Assembly: GCA_002304345.1 (NCBI GenBank)
Contig: NEUU01000007.1
Location: 114,619-178,618 of the forward strand
Direction: 5' to 3'
Source of the DNA: Verrucomicrobia bacterium Tous-C9LFEB
GTDB lineage: Bacteria > Verrucomicrobiota > Verrucomicrobiia > Methylacidiphilales > UBA1321
DNA length: 64,000 nt
The notes beneath the pieces were generated by a model. That model saw only the letters and a list, made by a program, of their open reading frames with translations, made no database searches and was not told the origin of the DNA. Shown here one piece after another: positions 53,632 through 61,321 of the stretch. Within the stretch, counting starts at the first letter, position 1. Every line of letters begins with the position of its first letter. Made by a program: the position numbers and the translations under genes.

Positions 53632-54244
53632 TTGGGCACTGCCACTGGTTTTCGCCGCATGTTGCGGTCTGATTGCCAGCGCCCCCCTCATGGCTCAAGC
53701 CGTTCCCGCAACCGCGCCCGCCGCCACCCCGATTGCAGCGCCTGCGCCCCCATCCACCCCCGCCATTCAGGCGATGGATGCGGACAGCCAGCGGGTCATC
53801 GTCAATACCCCCGGTCGCGTCACCGCCGTTTTCCTCTGCACCGAGGAAAGCCAGAAGGAAATCCGCGACGCCGCCGGCAAGCTGGATAAATTCCGCGGGC
53901 TCTCGAACTTCCGCGTCATCGCCGTCGTCGACCTGCGCGACTCCCTCGGTAACATGGTGGAAGGTATCGTACGCTGGCGCATGCAAGAGGATCTCGACGA
54001 GGAATCCGAACGCCTCGCTCCGTTCTATCGCGCCAATGGAAACAACAAGGAGCCGCGCCCCGACCTCTGCGCCATCCCGGATTTCAACGGCGCCGTATGC
54101 AAGTCCCTCGGCTGGCCCAAAGTCTCCAACAAATTACGCTGCGTAGTCTTCGGCCCGGACGGCCAACCCTTGCAGCGCTGGGACGAGCTCAAGAATTACA
54201 CCGAGCTCTACGACGTCGTCGCCAAGGCCCTCGGCAAGAATTGA
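53600..54244 (+). CDS. Secreted protein of unknown function, possibly thioredoxin-like fold
   Basis: The 214-residue precursor has a signal peptide (core LPLVFAACCGLIASAPLMAQA) and an Ala/Pro-rich linker. The mature part (RVTAVFLCTEESQKEI, RVIAVVDLRDS, LRCVVFGPDGQPLQRWDEL) alternates strands and helices like thioredoxin-fold proteins but has no CxxC motif. The GTG at 53600 is preceded by GGAG at 7-8 bases and lies inside the methyltransferase gene, so the two are likely co-translated. Confidence 0.65.
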   Translation: MDICLKKWRHNWALPLVFAACCGLIASAPLMAQAVPATAPAATPIAAPAPPSTPAIQAMDADSQRVIVNTPGRVTAVFLCTEESQKEIRDAAGKLDKFRGLSNFRVIAVVDLRDSLGNMVEGIVRWRMQEDLDEESERLAPFYRANGNNKEPRPDLCAIPDFNGAVCKSLGWPKVSNKLRCVVFGPDGQPLQRWDELKNYTELYDVVAKALGKN

Positions 54245-54276
54245 AGAGTTTCTCGCGAAAAAAATGGGGTCCGAAC

Positions 54277-54393
54277 TGTAGGGCGGTTCTGTGAACCGCC
54301 GCTGGCACCGCAGGTGCCAAGAGTGGGGAATTTGTATTCAGGCTTTAGATGGCAGCAAAGCTGCCAATCGGCGGTTCACAGAACCGCCCTACA
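54277..54393. repeat. BIME-like unit: outward 24-bp perfect inverted repeats with two inner hairpins
   Basis: GTAG elements 54278-54300 (plus) and 54370-54392 (minus) have identical GGCGGTTC/GAACCGCC stems. Between them lie TGGCACC GCA GGTGCCA (54303-54319) and GGCAGC AAA GCTGCC (54351-54365), again with 3-base loops. The unit lies between two converging genes. Confidence 0.85.
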
Positions 54394-54435
54394 ACAGCAC
54401 GTGGAGCCTACTTTAATCTGTAAACGTCCCCGCCT

Positions 54436-54477
54436 TCCCAATTGGCATTTCGCAATTGGAAATGGGCAATGCCTAAT
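54436..54477. repeat. Heptameric TSSCAAT array
   Basis: Six 7-base steps (TCCCAAT, TGGCATT, TCGCAAT, TGGAAAT, GGGCAAT, GCCTAAT) run into the stop codon of the TPR gene at 54473. Confidence 0.65.
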
Positions 54478-55855
54478 GTCCGTACGACGCTTCGACGCGA
54501 TGCGTGACATCCCGGAAGCCCATGTCGACTTCGTAGATTTCCTTGAGCTGGGCGATGTACTCTTCCTTCTTGCCCTGCTGCTCCAGCAGCAACGCGAGAT
54601 TGTACGTAATCTCCTTCTTGCCACTATCCATCATCGGAATTTCATCCTTCGCGCTGCGGAACGCTTTTTCCGCCAGATCGTACATATGCCGCTGCATGTA
54701 ACAGAGACCAATCAGATTCTGCGCCTCGGAACGAACGTTCGGCTGCTTCAGACCGAGCTGCAACTCGGGTGACGCTTCCTTGTACATGCCCAGATTGTAG
54801 TAGGCCTGGCCGAGTTCGAAATGAAACTGGTATTCGTTCGGGTACTTCTCCACCCGGCGCTTGCTCATGTCGAGCAAGACCAAATTGCGCTGATGCTCCA
54901 GTTCCTTCAACTGCTCCGCCTGCGCGGGATCGTCCGTCGCCGCCTTGCGGGCATCGCTCAACTGACGGTCCAGAACCGCCATCTTCAAATCGTCGATCTT
55001 CTTCTCGAGCGAATTATCCGTCCGCTTGCCTGCATCGAAAGTGTATTCGTACCACTGGATCGCGCTTTGGAAATCTTCCTTCTGCTCGCACAACTGCGCG
55101 ATCTGCTTCGGCGGATTCAGATTGGCCGGTTCGCTCTGCACCTTCTCGTAAAGCTGTGCGATCTGCTCATCGATCGCCTCGTCGGACTTCACCACGCGGT
55201 TCGCCTGTTCCAGCGCCTTGGCTTCATCCTTGTTCTTGATGATGTCGCGATAATCGGTTGCCGAATCCCAGCCGCCGCTGCGGGACGCATGCGCCGCACT
55301 GGCGCTCTTCATGCCGTGCAGCGCGTCGCCGTCTCGGGGATCGATTTCCAGCACCTGAGCGTATGTCTTCTCCGCCTTCGGGAAGTCGCCCATCTTCATG
55401 TACACATCCGCCAGACGGATGAGATTCCCCTTGTCCTTCGGATTGCCTTCCTTGACCGTCTCGTAAGCCATCGCTCCGAGTTCCGGTTCATTCAACGCCA
55501 AAGCCGCCTCGGCAATCATCTCGTTGCCCTTGCCGTTGTACGGGTCCACTGCGAGAATTTCCTCCGCGAGAATCAGCGCGTCGTTCGGCTGCTTTTTGCC
55601 CGCGCTGGCCTTGACCACCATGCCGGCCACCTTGACGCTGGTCATCTGCTTGGAAAAGCCCGAGAGCGCCTTGTACTTTTGGATGGCAGCCGCGCGCAGC
55701 ATGCGACGCCCTTCCAGGAAAAGCGGCTCGGTCTTGAGCAACCCCTGCATCAGGGAAATGGTATAATCGTAATTCCGGGCATTGAGAGCGGAACGGGCGC
55801 GGTTGAAAGAGTCGCGCTGGACGGCGGAGAGTTCGGATTCAGTCTTGAGAGGCAT
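54473..55855 (-). CDS. TPR-repeat protein
   Basis: The 460-residue protein has no signal peptide. It contains tetratricopeptide-like units through most of its length (for example GNLIRLADVYMKMGDFPKAE, FHFELGQAYYNLGMYKEA and QNLIGLCYMQRHMYDLAEKA), with an alanine/serine-rich linker near 190 and a charged coiled-coil segment near 300. It would serve as a protein-protein scaffold. Partners are not indicated by context. Confidence 0.85.
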   Translation of the reverse strand: MPLKTESELSAVQRDSFNRARSALNARNYDYTISLMQGLLKTEPLFLEGRRMLRAAAIQKYKALSGFSKQMTSVKVAGMVVKASAGKKQPNDALILAEEILAVDPYNGKGNEMIAEAALALNEPELGAMAYETVKEGNPKDKGNLIRLADVYMKMGDFPKAEKTYAQVLEIDPRDGDALHGMKSASAAHASRSGGWDSATDYRDIIKNKDEAKALEQANRVVKSDEAIDEQIAQLYEKVQSEPANLNPPKQIAQLCEQKEDFQSAIQWYEYTFDAGKRTDNSLEKKIDDLKMAVLDRQLSDARKAATDDPAQAEQLKELEHQRNLVLLDMSKRRVEKYPNEYQFHFELGQAYYNLGMYKEASPELQLGLKQPNVRSEAQNLIGLCYMQRHMYDLAEKAFRSAKDEIPMMDSGKKEITYNLALLLEQQGKKEEYIAQLKEIYEVDMGFRDVTHRVEASYGH

Positions 55856-55957
55856 AGGCGTACAGAAGGATAGTAACCATTAGTCCCCTCACGGGGCAGG
55901 GTCAATGTTTTTGAGGCTTAAAATTTGATTTCAGCAAACGTTGTATTCTCAGTGTCT

Positions 55958-56782
55958 TTACAATCTCACCAAATCGCGCAGCACCTGACTCGTCACATAC
56001 AGCGTTCCGCGCCACGAGTAGCGAAAGCTTTCCTGGGAAATCCGCTCCGGCGAGAGGATTCCCTCGTGCAAATTATAATCCAGCTGCTTGCGCAGCGCCA
56101 GATCCAGCCGCGCCCGGGCCGCCTCCGCGCTCACCGGGGTCGGCACCAGTCCGCCCTCCACATTATTGATCGCGAGAAATTCCTTGTGCTGTTCCAGCAG
56201 GTCCGACGCCGTCTCGCAATCCAGCGCGCGAAAGAGCGCCACGTCCGGCGGCATCTTCAAGCCGTAGGTCAGCGGATAATCCCACGTCAGCCAGACGCAA
56301 CCCGACTTGTCCTGCGAGGAGAAGGAGACGAAGTGAAACCCGAACTGCTCGTTGTAAATGTAGCTCAGCCCCGCGTGGTACGGCTCGGATTCATGGACGA
56401 ACAACCGGTAAAACTGCGTGTGCATCGGCGAGTACCACTCACAATCCTCCACCGGCCGGAAACCGAGTTGCGCCAGATCGTGCGTCAGCCCATGCAACTC
56501 CTCGAACTGCTCCGGCGCACGCGGCACCACCTCGAGAATCCGGTCGCGGGGCACGCGCAATTTCCGCAGAATGTAAATCAGCTCCGAGACCGGGAAAAGC
56601 ACCCAACCCACCAGCACGATAAAACCGAGCCACCATTGACCGGAAAGATAGTAAACGCCCAGGGCGCTGGCACCGCAGAAAAAGAGAACGCCCGTCTTGC
56701 GCAGCAGACCCGAAGGCCATTGCATCAAGGCGTACCCGGCCAGGATAATCCCGCCACAAATCAAGAGCTGAACCAGAGTCAT
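55958..56782 (-). CDS. Hypothetical membrane-anchored protein
   Basis: The 274-residue protein has two or three N-terminal helices (about residues 5-75) and a soluble domain of about 200 residues with many aromatic and acidic residues (FHFVSFSSQDKSGCVWLTW). No family is recognised. It lies 91 bases downstream of the hybrid kinase on the same strand, which may link the two. Confidence 0.6.
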   Translation of the reverse strand: MTLVQLLICGGIILAGYALMQWPSGLLRKTGVLFFCGASALGVYYLSGQWWLGFIVLVGWVLFPVSELIYILRKLRVPRDRILEVVPRAPEQFEELHGLTHDLAQLGFRPVEDCEWYSPMHTQFYRLFVHESEPYHAGLSYIYNEQFGFHFVSFSSQDKSGCVWLTWDYPLTYGLKMPPDVALFRALDCETASDLLEQHKEFLAINNVEGGLVPTPVSAEAARARLDLALRKQLDYNLHEGILSPERISQESFRYSWRGTLYVTSQVLRDLVRL

Positions 56783-56873
56783 ACGTCGCCTGCAGTAAAG
56801 GCCCCATCATTTCACTCCCTGCGCCGGACGTCAACTGCGCGCTCGCAGGGAAACGGAGTCCCATCGTAGCCCA

Positions 56874-59800
56874 TCAGGCCGGTTTCTGGATCAAATGACT
56901 GACGTCGTAGACGCTGAAGGGCTTCTGCAAACGTCCCTTGAAGCCGAGACTCTCCCAATCGCTCAGCAAATTGCTCGCCGAATAGCCGCTGCACAAAATG
57001 GCCCGCACATCCGGATCGATTTCCTGCAACGCGCGCAGGGCCATTTCTCCGCCCAACCCGCCGGGAATATTCGCATCGAGCAGCACGTAATCGAACGGCT
57101 CCCCCTTCTCCATCGCGGCCTGATAAAGCGCCGCCCCGCCCGCTCCTTCCGCTGCCGTGGTCACCTCGTATCCGTGCAGGCGCAAGGCCCGCGACATGGT
57201 GGAAAGGATCAGCGAGTCATCATCGATCAACAGCAAGCGCGACGATCCCCCGGCCGAAGCTCCCGCCGCGGGCAACGGATTCATCTCAGGCCCGTCCTGA
57301 GCCACCGGCAGATAAATCGAGAAGGTCGATCCCTGCCCCACCACGGACTCCACCAATATGGTGCCATCGTGATTCTTCAAAGTCGTATAGCAGGTGGCCA
57401 GACCGATGCCGTTGCCGCCCGGTTTCGTCGTGAAATACGGATCGAAAATCTTGTCCACGATCTCCGGCGAGATGCCCACGCCGTGATCACGGATTTCCAC
57501 CCGCACATAGCGGCCCGGCTGCAGGCCCACCACCTGTCCCGCCTCCACCTCCACGGAACCGGCCCACACATCGAGCAACCCGCCGTCGCGGCACGCCTCG
57601 CGCGCATTGATCACGAGATTATCGAACACCTGCGAAATCTGCCCCAGATCGGCATCCACGCATTCCAATTCGGGATCGATCTGATAAACCGCCTTGAGGT
57701 TCGAACCGGTCAGCGCGAAATCGACCACCGACCGCAAGGCGGGCTTCAAATCCACCACCTGCTTGACCGGTTTGCCTCCCTTGGCGAAGACCAGCAGGCG
57801 ACGCGACAATTCCCCCGCCCGGCTCGTGGCGTAGGACGATTCCCGCACCAGTTCCAGCAGCGAATCATCCGGGTCCATCTCATGCAGCAGCAGATCCAGA
57901 TTCAGGCTGATGCCCATGATGATGTTATTGAAATCATGCGCAATGCCACCCGCCAGAACGCCGAGCGCTTCCAGCTTCGACGCCCGCAACTGCTCCTCTT
58001 CCCGCTGTTTCGCCTCGGTGATGACGTTCGACATCGACACGATGCGGAAGATGCGGCCCTGCGCATCGCGCAACGGCGACAGGCGGGTCAAAAACCATTC
58101 CGGATTGTCCCGCACCTCGATCTTGCGCTCGTACTGGATGGAGACCCCGGTGCGCAAGCATTGTTGGTAATGCTCCATCATCGGCTTGAAGAAATGCTCC
58201 GGCAACGTCGCTTCCAACTCGCGGAACGTGCGCCCGCGGAATTGCCATCCCAGCCGGTCCAGCAAGCGCTGATAGGCCGGATTGAGATCCGCTGCCCGCA
58301 TCTCGCCATCCACGCTGACGTCGACCACGGCAATGAGCGATTCCACGCCATTGTAGATCGACGCCAGAAAATCCTCCCGCTCGCGCCGCTCGGTCGTGTT
58401 CAAGAGAAATCCGTTCCAGATCACCTCGCCCTGCGAGGCAGGATGCGGCAGCGCACGCATCGCGATCCAGTGCGTCTGTCCCTCGCGCATCTTCAGGCGG
58501 AATTCGGAAACGAAAGGTTGCAGCGTGCGCGCCGATTCCTCCATCGCCGCGCGCAAGGCGGCCAGATCCGAGGCGAGAATCTGCCGGTAGAAAAGCTCGA
58601 TATCTTCCGTGAGCTGCTCCGCCGAAAGCCCGATCACGTCCTGACACCCGCGGCTCATGAAAACGAAATTCCGGCGACCATCCACCGACTGCACCAGCTT
58701 GAACACCGCGCCCGGCACCGCATCCGTCATGCGCCGCAACCGGTTCTCGCTTTCCTCCAGCGCCTGCAGGGCACGCTGGCGTTCAGAAATATCGCGAATG
58801 ACCGAGAGACTGCCGATGCTCGCCCCGGAGGCGTTGGTCAAATTCGACACCGATACTTCCACCGGAATCGAACGCCCATCGCGCGTCACATGAAAATGCT
58901 CGCCATGGCAATTCCTCTGCTCGCTTGAGGAGCAAAGGCAGGTCTCCCCCCCGCCATCCACCATGGTGCACGAGACGAATTGTGAAAAAGGTTTCCCGAG
59001 CGCCTCGGCTTCCGTGATCTGGTACATGGCGGCAGCGGCGGCATTGAGGTAGGAGATGCGCCCCTCGCTATCCATCGCCACAATGGCATCCGCAATACGC
59101 GCCAGGATGTCCGCATCGAACCGCAACTCATTCTCCAACCGCTTGCGCTCCGTGATGTCGACGAGCGTCAGCACCACCCCGCCGATCTGCTCCTCCACCG
59201 TGCGATAGGGAAGAATGCGCACCAGATACCAGCGGCCCTTTGAACACGACACCTCGCGCTCCACCACCTCCAAATGCTCCAGCACCCGCTGCACTTCGGA
59301 TTCCAGCGCGGGATAATCGAGCGTATGCGTCAGGTGCGACAGCGGCCGCCCCTTGTCCGACGAAATGATATTGAAGACATCCTTGATGCGCGGCGTGTAC
59401 CGGATCACGCACAGCTCGCGGTCCAGGAACATGGTGCCAATGTCGGTCGCCGTGAGGAAATTGCGCAGATCGCTATTGGCGTGGCTCAACTCATCGATCT
59501 TGACCTTCAGCGTCTGATTGACCGCCGAGAGTTCCTCGTTCATCGACTGAAACTCTTCCTTGCCCGCCTCCAATTCCTCCGTCGCCGATTGCAACTCCTC
59601 GTTCATGGAGCGCAATTCCTCGTTGGAAGATTGCAACTCCTCGTTCGACGTCTCGTACGCCTCAATCGTCGCCTGCAACTGACGCCGCGCCTGCTGCAAT
59701 TCCTCTTCGAGTTGGTCAATCACCGGGTCCACGCCGTGCGGACTCTCCGCCACCGGCGTCTCCGCGATTGGCGGCACCGCCCGTTGCCGTTCGAATACCA

Positions 59801-61151
59801 CCATCGCATGCGACTGCACCAACGGCGGCTCCAACACCGGCCGCACCGTCAGGTCGATCACCAGATCCGAATCGCGCGACTGCACCCGCAAATTCTCCAC
59901 CCGGCTTTCCTTCTGCAAATTGAAGACCTGATGCAATGCCGCCCGCAGGGCCATGCGCAGCCCCTTGCGCGCGATCTTCATCAGATTATGCGTCGGATCA
60001 CCCGCCGGAATCATCAGGAAAGGACTCACATCCCCCATCGTGTGGATGATATCGAAGTTATCGTTGATGATCACACTCGGCGGACTATGCCGCGTCAGCA
60101 CCAACCGCTCATGCAACTGCCCCAGCGACGCCTCGCCGCTTGCCGGAGCCCGGCCCACCTGCCCCCGCGCCACCAAGTCACGCGCCACCACTTGCTGCAC
60201 CAGCGCGGAACGGCCCGAGCGACTCTGCGGCCGGCGTTGGAAAATGCGCTGCTTCTTGTCCGTCACCGCAAAAAGATCATTCACGCCCTCGATCGATTCC
60301 GACGGCCCCAGCCACAGGTAGCCTTCCGGCTTCAGCGCGTAATGAAAAATCTCGTACACCCGCCCCTGCATGATCCGCTCCAGATAGATCATCACATTGC
60401 GGCAACTGATCAGATGCATCCCGCCAAAGGGCGCGTCGCGAATAATGTCATGCTCCGCGAATCGCACCGCGCCGCGCAGCTCATCCTTCACGCGATACCC
60501 ACCCGCCTCGCGCACGAAAAACCGCTTCAGCCGTTCCTTCGAAACCGAGGCCGAAATATCCTGCGGATAACGTCCCCGCCGCGCCACAGTCAGCGCTTCG
60601 CGATCAATATCCGTTGCGAAAATCTGCACCTGCGGACGCATCTTCGCTTCCTGAAAAGCCTCGAGAATCAACATGGCCAGCGAATACGCTTCCTCCCCCG
60701 TCGCGCAACCCGCCACCCACACCCGCAACGGCTCGCCCGGCGCGCGCGCTTTCATCAGCTCCGGGATGATCCGCGTCTCAATCGAAGCGAAAGCTTCCGT
60801 ATCGCGGAAAAAGCAGGTCACGCTCACCAGCAGTTGTTGAAAAAGCGCTTCGACCTCCTCCGGCCGCTGCGCCAGCAACTGGAGATATTCACCCGGTGTA
60901 TCCAACCGGTACACATGCTGCCGGCGCTGAATGCGCCGCAACATCGTCGAGGATTTGTACTGCGAAAAATCGTGTCCGGTCCGCGCATGGACCAACTCTA
61001 AAATCTTGGGAAGCGTCTCCGTCCGGTCGGATTCGGAAAATTTGACGCGCTCGGTCTTCCCCGCGTCGCCGGAATCTACCCCCGAGGTAATACAATCTTC
61101 TCGTGACGTGTCACGACTGCTCCGCTTTTTACGTGAAGACTTTGGCGGCAT
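56874..61151 (-). CDS. CheR-PAS-histidine kinase-receiver hybrid protein
   Basis: This 1425-residue protein begins with a short charged region, then a complete CheR methyltransferase (about 45-305; SAM motif VWVAGCATGEEAYSLAM and HLISCRNVMIYL), a linker, a long coiled coil near 470-560 made of repeated NEEL steps, four PAS-like domains (about 560-1040, the first with GTMFLDRELCVIRYTP), a HisKA/HATPase kinase (VLAGGIAHDFNNI, then GNGIGLATCY) and a C-terminal receiver (Asp in YDYVLLDANIPGG). The usual fused CheB methylesterase at the N-terminus is missing. It has no membrane segment. It could couple receptor-type methylation to a phosphorelay; no CheB or CheA is nearby. Confidence 0.9.
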   Translation of the reverse strand: MPPKSSRKKRSSRDTSREDCITSGVDSGDAGKTERVKFSESDRTETLPKILELVHARTGHDFSQYKSSTMLRRIQRRQHVYRLDTPGEYLQLLAQRPEEVEALFQQLLVSVTCFFRDTEAFASIETRIIPELMKARAPGEPLRVWVAGCATGEEAYSLAMLILEAFQEAKMRPQVQIFATDIDREALTVARRGRYPQDISASVSKERLKRFFVREAGGYRVKDELRGAVRFAEHDIIRDAPFGGMHLISCRNVMIYLERIMQGRVYEIFHYALKPEGYLWLGPSESIEGVNDLFAVTDKKQRIFQRRPQSRSGRSALVQQVVARDLVARGQVGRAPASGEASLGQLHERLVLTRHSPPSVIINDNFDIIHTMGDVSPFLMIPAGDPTHNLMKIARKGLRMALRAALHQVFNLQKESRVENLRVQSRDSDLVIDLTVRPVLEPPLVQSHAMVVFERQRAVPPIAETPVAESPHGVDPVIDQLEEELQQARRQLQATIEAYETSNEELQSSNEELRSMNEELQSATEELEAGKEEFQSMNEELSAVNQTLKVKIDELSHANSDLRNFLTATDIGTMFLDRELCVIRYTPRIKDVFNIISSDKGRPLSHLTHTLDYPALESEVQRVLEHLEVVEREVSCSKGRWYLVRILPYRTVEEQIGGVVLTLVDITERKRLENELRFDADILARIADAIVAMDSEGRISYLNAAAAAMYQITEAEALGKPFSQFVSCTMVDGGGETCLCSSSEQRNCHGEHFHVTRDGRSIPVEVSVSNLTNASGASIGSLSVIRDISERQRALQALEESENRLRRMTDAVPGAVFKLVQSVDGRRNFVFMSRGCQDVIGLSAEQLTEDIELFYRQILASDLAALRAAMEESARTLQPFVSEFRLKMREGQTHWIAMRALPHPASQGEVIWNGFLLNTTERREREDFLASIYNGVESLIAVVDVSVDGEMRAADLNPAYQRLLDRLGWQFRGRTFRELEATLPEHFFKPMMEHYQQCLRTGVSIQYERKIEVRDNPEWFLTRLSPLRDAQGRIFRIVSMSNVITEAKQREEEQLRASKLEALGVLAGGIAHDFNNIIMGISLNLDLLLHEMDPDDSLLELVRESSYATSRAGELSRRLLVFAKGGKPVKQVVDLKPALRSVVDFALTGSNLKAVYQIDPELECVDADLGQISQVFDNLVINAREACRDGGLLDVWAGSVEVEAGQVVGLQPGRYVRVEIRDHGVGISPEIVDKIFDPYFTTKPGGNGIGLATCYTTLKNHDGTILVESVVGQGSTFSIYLPVAQDGPEMNPLPAAGASAGGSSRLLLIDDDSLILSTMSRALRLHGYEVTTAAEGAGGAALYQAAMEKGEPFDYVLLDANIPGGLGGEMALRALQEIDPDVRAILCSGYSASNLLSDWESLGFKGRLQKPFSVYDVSHLIQKPA

Positions 61152-61192
61152 ACCCCCGAAGGAGTTAATAAGCTAACTCATCACTGCAGCCC

Positions 61193-61221
61193 TTGACAAT
61201 CAATTAGTCTGTTAACTTAAT
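61193..61221 (+). promoter_or_regulatory. Possible plus-strand promoter without an obvious gene
   Basis: TTGACA (61193-61198), a 17-base spacer and CTTAAT (61216-61221) precede a GAGGAG element and an ATG at 61265. The reading frame that starts there runs antisense into the SDR gene. Confidence 0.35.
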
Positions 61222-61321
61222 GAATTCCCAAAACAGTCGATAACTCCACTTCAAAGAGGAGTAAATGAGCCCTGAACAGGTGACGAAACACCCGGCGCGC
61301 ATTCACTGGCGTGCTCGTCAT

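Noticed and set aside
54303..54319. TGGCAC at 54303 as a second sigma-54 promoter
   Set aside because: No TTGC follows at the required distance; the bases belong to a hairpin within the repeat unit.
21423..54393. CRISPR array as an explanation for the repeated hairpins
   Set aside because: Copies are scattered in single gaps or pairs with no regular spacers, differ in sequence, and no cas gene is present.
56895..61001. Two long plus-strand open frames (677 and 575 codons)
   Set aside because: Both are antisense to the CheR/PAS/kinase hybrid, which has continuous domain structure in its own frame.
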